DNA from: Spirochaetia bacterium UBA6919
GTDB lineage: Bacteria > Spirochaetota > UBA6919
DNA: 12,167 nt
Reading direction: 5' to 3'
NCBI GenBank assembly: GCA_002450905.1
Contig: DKAT01000017.1
Span: forward strand, 1-12,167
The stretch's first letter is position 1. Every line of letters starts with the position of its first letter. The translations under genes were made by a program, and so were the position numbers. The notes under the pieces were generated by a model. That model saw only the letters and a program-made list of their open reading frames with translations. It had not been told where the DNA came from and ran no database searches. Of this stretch, positions 1 to 6,438 are shown in pieces.

Positions 1-168
1 GATTGGTTCAGGATGATAGTTGATGGTTTCAGGATGATAGTTGATGGGTTTAGGATGACAGTTGAGGGGTTCAGGATGATAGTTGATGGGTTCAGGATGA
101 CAGTTGAGGGGTTCAGGATGATAGTTGAGGGGTTTAGGATGATAGTTGAGGGGTTTAGAGTGACAGTT
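1..168. repeat. 21-bp tandem repeat array, 8 copies
   Basis: The word AGGATGA (or a close variant) starts at 10, 31, 52, 73, 94, 115, 136 and 157, an exact 21-base period without indels. The unit reads about TTCAGGATGAYAGTTGAKGGG. Variation is limited to T/C after TTYAGGATGA, TGATGG against TGAGGG, and TTC against TTT. The array starts at or before the window edge, so its full length is unknown. The core TTCAGGATGAC is the right arm of the hairpin repeats at 541-882, so this array looks like an amplified half-element. The period is a multiple of three, which leaves several frames open; I do not read it as coding. Confidence 0.9.
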
Positions 169-203
169 TAGATGGTAGGTTTGTGGTTAGGGTTCTTGTT
201 AAT

Positions 204-485
204 ATGTTTTATGTTTATATTTTAACCAACGAATCCAATAATGTTTTATATATTGGTGTAACAAGTGATATTTGTGAAAGGGTTTATCAACATCGTGAAC
301 AACTTGTTGAAGGATTTACCCAGAAATATAATGTTCATAAATTAGTCTATTATGAACAATTTGAAGAAGTTTATGATGCTATATCCAGAGAAAAGCAGTT
401 AAAGAATTGGCGTCGGCAGTGGAAGATTGATTTAATTGAAAAAGAAAATCCGGATTGGGTTGATTTATTTGATGAGCTTTGTTAG
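204..485 (+). CDS. GIY-YIG family endonuclease-like protein
   Basis: Small single-domain GIY-YIG protein of 93 residues from ATG 204. The first motif half appears as YVYIL at residues 3-7 and the second as YIGV shortly after. These are followed by an Arg in ERVYQHR, the VEGFTQKYNVHKLVYYE segment, and REKQLKNW with the likely metal-binding Glu. The end, NPDWVDLFDEL, is typical of a very widespread stand-alone GIY-YIG family related to the UPF0213/YhbQ group. No separate DNA-binding domain is present. GTG at 183 would add seven residues; I prefer ATG because family members start just before YVYIL, although AGGG at 189-192 is rather distant. The gene lies between two tandem-repeat blocks, and a perfect palindrome begins three bases after its stop. 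Family assignment is confident; the DNA target and biological role are unknown. Confidence 0.9.
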   Translation: MFYVYILTNESNNVLYIGVTSDICERVYQHREQLVEGFTQKYNVHKLVYYEQFEEVYDAISREKQLKNWRRQWKIDLIEKENPDWVDLFDELC

Positions 486-487
486 AG

Positions 488-511
488 ATGCTGAATTAAA
501 TTCAGCATGAC
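488..511. repeat. Perfect palindrome of the hairpin-repeat family, followed by GAC
   Basis: Arm ATGCTGAATT (488-497) is separated by one base from its exact complement AATTCAGCAT (499-508), then GAC. It begins three bases after the GIY-YIG stop codon. There is no T-run on the plus strand, so it is not a classical intrinsic terminator, though it could protect the mRNA 3' end. It shares CTGAA...TTCAG and the terminal ATGAC with the hairpins at 541-882, with a G:C pair at the variable stem position. Confidence 0.85.
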
Positions 512-540
512 TCATAGTTGGTGTATTTGAGAATGGATTG

Positions 541-882
541 GGTTTTGAGATTCTGAATCCAGTTCAGAATGACAGGTGGTGATTCAGGATGACTTTTCTG
601 GGAAGTTGGTTTGTGGGTTCCTGAATCCAGTTCAGGATGACCATTGGGATGTTCAGAATGACGGTTTTGAGATTCTGAATCCAGTTCAGGATGACAGGTG
701 GGGGTTCAGGATGACTTTTCTGGGAAATTGGTTTGTGGGTTCCTGAATCAGGTTCAGGATGACCATTGGGATGTTCAGAATGACGATTTTGAGATTCTGA
801 ATCCAGTTCAGGATGACAGGTGGGGGTTCAGGATGACTTTTCTGGGAAATTGGTTTGTGGGTTCCTGAATCAGGTTCAGGAT
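541..882. repeat. 122-bp tandem repeat, 2.8 copies, built of hairpin repeats
   Basis: Units start at 541, 663 and 785, an exact 122-base period. The third copy diverges near 882, where GGATGACC becomes GGATGCAC. Each unit has two hairpins. One has arms ATTCTGAA and TTCAGAAT or TTCAGGAT (550-570, 672-692, 794-814). The other has arms TCCTGAA and TTCAGGA (619-637, 741-759, 863-881). Loops are 5 nt, and most copies continue into TGAC. Lone right arms (TTCAGGATGAC, TTCAGAATGAC) sit between them. Copies 2 and 3 match each other more closely than copy 1, so the last duplication is recent. I see no supported gene from 486 to 998. Confidence 0.9.
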
Positions 883-897
883 GCACCCATTCGATTT

Positions 898-972
898 GAG
901 ATGCCGAATCAAGCCCATCGACACTTCGACTAGGCTCAGTGCAAGCTCTGCTCAGGACAAGTTTGGCATGAC
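898..972. repeat. Split hairpin repeat containing a second repeat family
   Basis: Arm ATGCCGAA (901-908) pairs with TTTGGCAT (962-969) with one G-U pair, and GAC follows at 970-972. This matches the hairpin family's outer layout, and TCAAG follows the left arm as a loop would. Instead of closing there, about 50 bases intervene, including CACTTCGACTAGGCTCAGTG. That resembles the common CTTCGAC..GCTCAG repeat seen between genes in many bacteria (recalled from general knowledge). It looks like one element inserted in the loop of another. Confidence 0.65.
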
Positions 973-998
973 ATTTAGCGGATGAGGGGATGATTGGG

Positions 999-1457
999 TT
1001 AGGTGTTGTAGGTTCCTGTGCCGAAAGTACCTTTGCCGTAGCCTGTTGTGGGATTCCAGATCCTGGTGTTGCGGTGTTCGTAATCGAGGGATGAGCCTGA
1101 TGAAAGATCGATGGGTTCTGTGGGGAGTCCTATATTTTGGGTGTATTTTTTCATATAGATGGACATGAAGAGTTTATAAACAGTCCAGTAGCGGTTTTCT
1201 GTTTGTCTTAGGTTGTCTGAGGCTGTTTTCCAGGTTTGGTAGGCTGTTAAATCTGATTTTAGTTCATGGTATTTTTGGACTATTATTTTGAAGGCTTTGC
1301 TGGAATTGATTTGTTTTATTGATAGAGAATTTCTGGGTTTGGGGGGTGTTCTTACGTAGGATTGGAAAGATCCCAGACCCTTTTTAGGGGAGATGAAGAT
1401 GAGGTTTTGAAGTTTTCCTGAGATTTTATCTATTATTGGGTTTAGTTTTAGTTTCAT
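999..1457 (-). CDS. Conserved hypothetical protein, ISGK-start family
   Basis: Protein of 152 residues with no enzymatic motif that I recognise. It begins with a Lys-rich segment and ISGKLQNLIF (12-21). A basic stretch with YVRTPPKPRNSLSIKQ (34-49) follows, then a probable helical core with regularly spaced aromatic residues (AFKIIVQKYHEL 55-66, AYQTWKTASDNL 72-83, YKLFMSIYMKKY 94-105), and a Gly/Thr-rich tail. This order (ISGK..F, R.....P.NP, a Trp/Ala helix, then a tyrosine and FMS.Y) is one I recall from small hypothetical proteins of spirochaetes and some phage-like loci; their function is unknown to me. There is no signal peptide. AGGAG lies nine bases before ATG 1457, which supports a real gene and this start. 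It stands alone between two repeat elements. Phage or mobile-element ancestry is only a guess. Confidence 0.75.
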   Translation of the reverse strand: MKLKLNPIIDKISGKLQNLIFISPKKGLGSFQSYVRTPPKPRNSLSIKQINSSKAFKIIVQKYHELKSDLTAYQTWKTASDNLRQTENRYWTVYKLFMSIYMKKYTQNIGLPTEPIDLSSGSSLDYEHRNTRIWNPTTGYGKGTFGTGTYNT

Positions 1458-1768
1458 TTTAGTGCTCCTTAGTTTGTAAATACCTATATTTCACCCTTCG
1501 AGAGCCTCAGGGTGACATTTTATGGTTATTGAACTGTTGTCGGATAGGGTGGGTTGAAATGAATAGAGTACGATTTATTTTTTTTGATTTTTTTTAAGAG
1601 ATTCTCCTGTGATTCTCCTGTGTTTGTCCTGTCTTGAGGTAATTCGTATACAATTTGATATGAATGAAATTGAATAATCGCTTATCTAAGGATAGAAGTA
1701 GTTGTTGGGTTATTGTATTTTTGTGTTCAGTATGGGGTTTTTGAGGTGATGATGTGTGGTTATTTTAT
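1458..1768. other. Intergenic region, 311 bp, with hairpin and short direct repeat
   Basis: I see no gene here. The region holds the Shine-Dalgarno sequence of the minus-strand 152-residue gene, a hairpin at 1491-1515, T-rich runs at 1574-1595, and an 11-base direct repeat GATTCTCCTGT at 1600-1610 and 1611-1621. The 3' side (1700-1768) lies downstream of the DUF35 gene, and I found no convincing intrinsic terminator for that operon. Confidence 0.6.
1491..1516. repeat. Hairpin of the CACCCTTCGA..CTCAGGGTGAC repeat type
   Basis: TCACCCT (1491-1497) pairs exactly with AGGGTGA (1509-1515) around an 11-base loop; C follows. It ends in GTGAC, like the ATGAC end of the other hairpins. It resembles the CTTCGAC..GCTCAG repeat nested at 898-972. 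There is no T-tract on either side that would make it a clear terminator. Confidence 0.6.
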
Positions 1769-2299
1769 TTATTTTATAATGGGAATATAATATACATCAG
1801 TGGGGAGGAGTTTTGAATTGCGAATAAATTTTTGTTTAACTTTCGTTCCAATCCAGGATAGGGATGGATTTTTTACGTCGAAACCCAGTAGTCGTGTCAA
1901 GAATAGGGTATTCACTCCAGGATATTGTATGAGAGCAAGGATAAATGGTGTTTCGGGTAAAAACTTTTCTGAGCCGAAATAACAAACTGTGAATGTGTGT
2001 ATCATACCTTCTTCAGGTAGTTTTATCCATGTGTTTGTCCCACCACATTCATTACAATACATCCTTGGAGTAGCATAAGTATAGTTACAATTATCACAAT
2101 GGGTTCCTAATTGTATTCCATTTGTAAGTCCTGCAAAGAAAGGGGAATATTCTCCATAGGAATAAATATATTCTATAAGATAGGGACGTTTGACAACTAT
2201 GGGTGTCATGTTTGACAAGTCCTTGAGATCTTTGTTGAATGGAAGATTAAATACTATTGTTCCGTCCTGGGATTCTGGTAATTTTATTTTATCAGACAT
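1769..2299 (-). CDS. DUF35 Zn-ribbon/OB-fold protein, thiolase partner
   Basis: Protein of 176 residues of the DUF35 (OB-fold, acyl-CoA-associated) family. Residues about 45-65 (YIYSYGEYSPFFAGLTNG) form the usual N-terminal helical segment. C68, C71, C82 and C85 form a CxxC-x10-CxxC rubredoxin-like zinc ribbon. The OB-fold follows from about 90 to the end. In archaeal HMG-CoA synthase/thiolase complexes a DUF35 protein bridges the enzymes and helps pass acyl-CoA intermediates; a scaffold role with the adjacent thiolase is therefore likely. ATG 2299 is preceded by AAGGAG with good spacing. Only nine bases separate it from the thiolase stop, so it is the last gene of the operon. The protein is cytosolic, with no signal peptide. 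Confidence 0.93.
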   Translation of the reverse strand: MSDKIKLPESQDGTIVFNLPFNKDLKDLSNMTPIVVKRPYLIEYIYSYGEYSPFFAGLTNGIQLGTHCDNCNYTYATPRMYCNECGGTNTWIKLPEEGMIHTFTVCYFGSEKFLPETPFILALIQYPGVNTLFLTRLLGFDVKNPSLSWIGTKVKQKFIRNSKLLPTDVYYIPIIK

Positions 2300-2308
2300 G
2301 GGTACTCC

Positions 2309-3670
2309 TTATGAGATTTTTTTTAGTATACTGACTGATACATAAGTTCCTGTTCCAGCATGGGAATGGATGACACCTGTTTTAGGATTATTGAGCTGGA
2401 GGGTATTGTCTTTAAAATGCTTTTGTATTGTACCTTGTAATTGCCAGAGAGCAAAGACCCCCTGCATTAAACCCGTGGCTCCAACAGGGTGACCGCAGGC
2501 TATAAGACCACCAGACGGATTGATCGGTAATTTTCCTTTATGAGGTAATGTTATTTTTCTGGTTGATTCAAATTTATAGTGGATATTTGGTAAAAATGGA
2601 TATCCCTTTTCTACGAATTGTCCTCCCTCGCCATATTTACAAAGCCCCATGTCCTCATAAGTCTGGATTTCTGAGGAACTATATGCGTCGTGGAGTTCGA
2701 TGAAATCGATCTCATCCAAAGGATTTTTAATATTCGCCATTTTATAGGCCTGGATTGATGCAGATCTTCCAGCACGAAATGAATGGATGCCGGGGTATTT
2801 TAATTTGCCATCAATAAATTGCGTCCCTTCATAATCTTTTTTGGATTCATGATCCATTAAAATGACATCGGAATGGGGTCTGTCTGCCATACGCATCATG
2901 TCTGTTCCCCTACCAATTCCAGCTACTGAAATTAAGGGGATTGTGATTCCTGTGGCTTTCTGAATCTTTTCCACGCCTTGTTCTGAGGCTAGTAATATTG
3001 CTGATGCTCCATCGGACATGGTGCAAATATCTAAATAGGTCAGGGGCCAGGATACCATTGAGGCATTTTGAATATCCTCTAAATCATAATCTCCAGGATT
3101 CTGAGCAAAGGGATTATAGCAAGCATGTTTTCTATTTTTTACAGCGACCATACTTAATTGGTCCCGTGTTGTTCCAAATTCTTTCATGTGTCGAGCGACC
3201 ATCATTGCGTAGTATCCTGAATAGAAACCACCGACGGGATAGTCAAACAAGGTATCGGACGCTAGAGCTATAAATTCGTTACCCTTCCATGTATTAACCC
3301 TTGACATAGTCTCAAAACCTACTGCAAGGCATATATCCATATAACCACTGGCGATAGATTTCCATGCTTCCTGGAAACATATGCCTCCTGTGGCTCCTCC
3401 CCCTTCAACACGATGGCTAGGTTTTGGAGTTAGACCCAAGTGATCCTGTACCATAATACCTGCCATGAGCTGGTTGGTAAAATGATCTGAAAAATAAGAT
3501 GTTACAACTCCGTCAATTAGGTGATATGCAGCCTTGTGACCTAAGTGAATGTCTTGCAAAGTATAATCATATGCTTCTTTGACCAGTCCAAGAAAGGTCT
3601 TATCAATACGTGCTTTAGAAAATTTACTTACTCCACCTGATATAACATAAACTGGATTAGTATTTTTCAT
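2309..3670 (-). CDS. SCP2-type thiolase family protein lacking the nucleophilic Cys
   Basis: Protein of 453 residues from ATG 3670. It has AAGGAT just upstream; an in-frame TTG at 3685 would add five residues. The thiolase fold is clear: VEGGGATGG..FQEAWKSIASG (about 88-109), AVGFETMS (116-123), HDAY (327-330), NPSGGLIACGHPVGATG (384-400) and a C-terminal HAGTG. In DUF35-linked thiolases the first motif normally reads VENACATGG with the acyl-accepting Cys; here that position (residue 92, codon GGA at 3395-3397) is Gly. A Cys occurs six residues later, at 98. The C-terminal CxG cysteine is also absent, as in many SCP2-type thiolases. The GHP histidine is kept. I recall Cys-less relatives reading EAGGASGG, so this may be a distinct subfamily, possibly non-condensing or structural. 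The gene starts 15 bases after the acetoacetyl-CoA synthetase stop. Confidence 0.88.
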   Translation of the reverse strand: MKNTNPVYVISGGVSKFSKARIDKTFLGLVKEAYDYTLQDIHLGHKAAYHLIDGVVTSYFSDHFTNQLMAGIMVQDHLGLTPKPSHRVEGGGATGGICFQEAWKSIASGYMDICLAVGFETMSRVNTWKGNEFIALASDTLFDYPVGGFYSGYYAMMVARHMKEFGTTRDQLSMVAVKNRKHACYNPFAQNPGDYDLEDIQNASMVSWPLTYLDICTMSDGASAILLASEQGVEKIQKATGITIPLISVAGIGRGTDMMRMADRPHSDVILMDHESKKDYEGTQFIDGKLKYPGIHSFRAGRSASIQAYKMANIKNPLDEIDFIELHDAYSSSEIQTYEDMGLCKYGEGGQFVEKGYPFLPNIHYKFESTRKITLPHKGKLPINPSGGLIACGHPVGATGLMQGVFALWQLQGTIQKHFKDNTLQLNNPKTGVIHSHAGTGTYVSVSILKKIS

Positions 3671-3685
3671 AATTATCCTTTTCAA

Positions 3686-5665
3686 TTAACGTTTTAGCTC
3701 GTCAATATTTTTAAAATACTCTAATGACTGAGGATTAGCCAGAGCATCAATATTTTTTACGGGGATATCATGGACAATATTTCTTACGGCGGATTCGGAA
3801 ATCTTTCCACTAATGGTTTTTGGAATATCTTGTACACTGATTATTTTTGCTGGAATGTGTTTATGAGATGTATTATCTCTGATCATTGTAATGATCTTTG
3901 AATGTAAAGAGGATGTTAATATGAAACTTTCTTTTAGTTTAATAAATAATACTATCCTTGTATCACCATCCCAGTTCTGTCCAATAACTACAGATTCCAA
4001 GACTTCTTCGATCTTCTCGACTTCCCGGTATATCTCTGCTGTTCCGATTCGTACTCCACTCGGATTTAGTGTAGAATCAGATCTACCGTATATTATAACG
4101 CCTCGCTGTGTAATTATGTTATTGTCATCCTTATGTAGTATAATTTCTGCATAGTCCCTATGAGCCCATATATTATCATATAATTCAAAATATGCTTTGT
4201 GATATTTGCTTCCATCCGGATCATTCCAGAATCCTGTTGGCATTGAAGGGAATGGAGATTTGCAGACTAACTCTCCTTTTTCTGAAAAGACTTCTCTTTC
4301 TTTATCATTAAAAATAGCTATATCCATACCGAGTCCCGGACATTGTAGTTCCCCTTTATATACGGGTAGTATTGGGCATCCCAGGGCAAAGCAGGATATT
4401 ATATCTGTTCCACCTGAGATACTTGATACGCAGATATCTTTCTTAACTTTGCTATAAATGTATTCAAAACTTTCAGGGGAGAGTGGTGATCCTGTCGATA
4501 GAATGGTATTAAGTGTCGTTAATTTATTGGTTTTCATAGGAACTAGATCGTTTTTTTCGCAAGTAGAAAAGAATTTTGCACTTCCACCAAAAATAGTTAT
4601 CCCTGTTTTGTCTATAAGCTCGAATAAAGAGTTCTTATCAGGAAAGAATGGTGAACCATCATATAGTACAATAGTAGCTCCTACACTTAAACTACTTATT
4701 AGCCAATTCCACATCATCCATCCACAAGTGGTATAATAAAAAATAATATCTTCTTCTTTAATATCAGTATGGAGTATCAATTCTTTTAAGTGCTGTATTA
4801 ACGTACCACCTGCACTATGAACCATACATTTTGGAATTCCTGTTGTTCCAGAAGAAAACATGATATATAATGGATGGCTGAAAGGTAGTCTCTCAAAGGA
4901 TATGTCATCTGATTTGTTATCTAAAAAATCTTTGAATAAGATAAAATCTTTATCACTCCAATTTAATTCTTCTTCAAGATAAGGAATAATCACTACATCA
5001 ATAAGGCTTTGTAATTGATTTGATATATTTTGAACACGATCCGTAATAATAATCGATTTTCCATTGTATTGATATCCATTAGTAGCAAATAATAATTTCG
5101 GTTTTATTTGTCCAAAACGATCTATTACGCCATCAATACCAAAATCGGGTGAACATGATGACCATATAGCTCCAAGACTTGCAGTAGCTAACATACAGAT
5201 TACAGTTTCATTAATATTTGGAAGATATCCAACGACACGATCACCTATTCCAATACCAATTCTTTTCATTGAGGATTGTAGTTGGCAGACTGTATCAATT
5301 AACTCTTGGTATGTTATAGTTTTTACACTGCTATTTTCCCCTATTTCAATAATAGCAATTGTTGAATCCCTTTTATTTAAAAGATTTTCTGCATAATTTA
5401 GTTTTGAATCTGTGAACCAATATGCTCCTGGCATTTTATGGTTATTTTCTAGAATTGTTCCATTTCCTAAGTCCCCTATTATTTCACAATACTCCCAGAC
5501 ACTTCTCCAGAAGTCTTCGCACTGTTGAATACTCCATTCATACAAGGATTCATAATCACGAACTTTCACATCATAATTATTTGTGAGAAAATCCATATAT
5601 TTTATGATATTTGATTGATTGATCCTTTCTTGAGATGGCTTCCAAATTATTTTATCCATTGTCAT
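3686..5665 (-). CDS. aacS: Acetoacetyl-CoA synthetase
   Basis: Protein of 659 residues, the usual length for this ANL-superfamily enzyme, which turns acetoacetate, ATP and CoA into acetoacetyl-CoA, AMP and PPi in the cytosol. The N-terminal cap is at 1-100. The phosphate-binding loop SSGTTGIPK is at 271-279, followed by CMVHSAGGTLIQHLKE, very typical of acetoacetyl-CoA synthetases. TTCGWMMWNWL is at 312-322, GGTD at 418-421, YGRSDSTLNPSGVRIGTAEI at 526-545, and the catalytic Lys in TISGK is residue 621. No key residue is missing. Two possible ATG codons lie at 5665 and 5659; AGG before them suits the first with short spacing and the second with longer spacing. The gene follows the hotdog thioesterase by 30 bases and precedes the thiolase by 15. 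The operon suggests acetoacetate scavenging or ketone-body/PHB turnover. Confidence 0.96.
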   Translation of the reverse strand: MTMDKIIWKPSQERINQSNIIKYMDFLTNNYDVKVRDYESLYEWSIQQCEDFWRSVWEYCEIIGDLGNGTILENNHKMPGAYWFTDSKLNYAENLLNKRDSTIAIIEIGENSSVKTITYQELIDTVCQLQSSMKRIGIGIGDRVVGYLPNINETVICMLATASLGAIWSSCSPDFGIDGVIDRFGQIKPKLLFATNGYQYNGKSIIITDRVQNISNQLQSLIDVVIIPYLEEELNWSDKDFILFKDFLDNKSDDISFERLPFSHPLYIMFSSGTTGIPKCMVHSAGGTLIQHLKELILHTDIKEEDIIFYYTTCGWMMWNWLISSLSVGATIVLYDGSPFFPDKNSLFELIDKTGITIFGGSAKFFSTCEKNDLVPMKTNKLTTLNTILSTGSPLSPESFEYIYSKVKKDICVSSISGGTDIISCFALGCPILPVYKGELQCPGLGMDIAIFNDKEREVFSEKGELVCKSPFPSMPTGFWNDPDGSKYHKAYFELYDNIWAHRDYAEIILHKDDNNIITQRGVIIYGRSDSTLNPSGVRIGTAEIYREVEKIEEVLESVVIGQNWDGDTRIVLFIKLKESFILTSSLHSKIITMIRDNTSHKHIPAKIISVQDIPKTISGKISESAVRNIVHDIPVKNIDALANPQSLEYFKNIDELKR

Positions 5666-5695
5666 TCTGCCTATGAAATAATGAAAACATTTTTA

Positions 5696-6169
5696 TTATT
5701 TTATATTCAGGTAGTTATCTGGTATACGTATTGCTATTACTTCTCCATTAACACAAATATCATCCTCAACAGATAAATGCACTTCTACAATAACTTTCTT
5801 CCCTTGAACTTCTTTAATAATTCCTTTTAAAATGATTTCCCTATCGATGGGAGTTGGTTTTATATACATAATTTTTAATGATCCTGTCAGACAGCGAATA
5901 GCAGGTTCAGTACCCATTTCCCGATGTTCAGATTTATAAATTGCGGCAGCAGCAGATCCGACTCCATGACAATCTATGATGGAAGCTAACAATCCACCAT
6001 ATACATAACCAGGAAGTGCTATGTGATACGGCTTTGGATTAAATCGGCAAATGGTATTCTCATCATCCCAATAGCTTTTTATCTTCAAACCATATTCATT
6101 CAATCTTCCACAGCCATAGCAATGACTGAAATGGTCAGGATAATAGTCTTGAAAAGATTTTAGTATCAT
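5696..6169 (-). CDS. Hotdog-fold (PaaI/THEM4-like) acyl-CoA thioesterase
   Basis: Protein of 157 residues from ATG 6169; an in-frame TTG at 6178 would add three. The N-terminal CYGCGRLNEYGLKIKS and the central GYVYGGLLASIIDCHG carry the GG and acidic residues of the PaaI/THEM4-like hotdog thioesterase family, followed by the beta-strands LKIMYIKPTPID and VIVEVHLS. Such enzymes hydrolyse acyl-CoA thioesters and work as multimers. Substrate cannot be read from sequence; the neighbours suggest acetoacetyl-CoA or another short or branched acyl-CoA. It is the first gene of the four-gene operon, 30 bases ahead of the acetoacetyl-CoA synthetase. GGA four bases before ATG 6169 is a modest Shine-Dalgarno sequence, which decides the start weakly. 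Confidence 0.88.
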   Translation of the reverse strand: MILKSFQDYYPDHFSHCYGCGRLNEYGLKIKSYWDDENTICRFNPKPYHIALPGYVYGGLLASIIDCHGVGSAAAAIYKSEHREMGTEPAIRCLTGSLKIMYIKPTPIDREIILKGIIKEVQGKKVIVEVHLSVEDDICVNGEVIAIRIPDNYLNIK

Positions 6170-6211
6170 ATATTCCAATGAAAATCATTATAAGTATTTT
6201 CAGAACCTTTC

Positions 6212-6217
6212 ATTATA
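6212..6217 (-). promoter_or_regulatory. Candidate -10 box for the acetoacetate operon
   Basis: The minus strand reads TATAAT here, 42 bases before ATG 6169. No good -35 hexamer lies 16-18 bases further upstream, so the promoter may be weak or activator-dependent. Confidence 0.4.
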
Positions 6218-6232
6218 CTAAACCCCAATCTG

Positions 6233-6255
6233 CAAATAATGATTTAAATTATTTG
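6233..6255. promoter_or_regulatory. Candidate operator, 8-bp inverted repeat with 7-nt spacer
   Basis: CAAATAAT (6233-6240) and ATTATTTG (6248-6255) are exact inverted repeats. They overlap the place where a -35 box would lie for the TATAAT at 6212-6217. The layout suits a dimeric repressor or activator, but the AT-only sequence raises the chance of coincidence. Confidence 0.35.
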
Positions 6256-6404
6256 AAAATATTTGATGTTTATTGGTAATTGTATTGACTTAAGGATGAT
6301 ACATTGAAAATTATATGATTTACTGCGTAGATTATTTTTATTTGCTAAAGCATATCAACAATCATTGTTGGGTTTGTATTTGAGATGAATTTAATGAAAA
6401 GTGA

Positions 6405-6431
6405 TTGGGGAGAACTGTGATCTCTCCCCAA
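6405..6431 (-). terminator. Intrinsic terminator after leuA
   Basis: TTGGGGAGA (6405-6413) and TCTCCCCAA (6423-6431) form a perfect 9-bp stem with a 9-nt loop, starting eight bases beyond the leuA stop. On the minus strand TCACTTTTC follows, a modest U-rich tail. It separates leuA from the acetoacetate operon, which therefore probably has its own promoter. Confidence 0.75.
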
Positions 6432-6438
6432 AAAATAT

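Noticed and set aside
1..171. Open plus-strand frame encoding a heptapeptide FRMIVDG repeat, ending at TAG 169-171; minus frames are also open
   Set aside because: The 21-base period is a multiple of three, so open frames arise automatically. No ribosome binding site or start context is visible inside the window.
686..886. Minus-strand 66-codon frame containing VILN and HPEP words
   Set aside because: It is a translation of the 122-bp hairpin repeats. The word pattern follows the DNA repeat, and there is no ribosome binding site.
1..900. CRISPR array
   Set aside because: The repeats have no unique spacers of constant length: one block is a pure 21-bp tandem array, the other a 122-bp composite repeat. 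There are no cas genes.
1800..1982. Plus-strand 60-codon frame within the DUF35 gene
   Set aside because: It is antisense to a clearly recognised protein and has no recognisable motif.
6285..6317. Plus-strand promoter starting with TTGACT at 6285-6290
   Set aside because: No good -10 box lies at 16-18 bases (TTATAT is about 20 away), and it would transcribe antisense into the leuA 3' end with no gene to serve.
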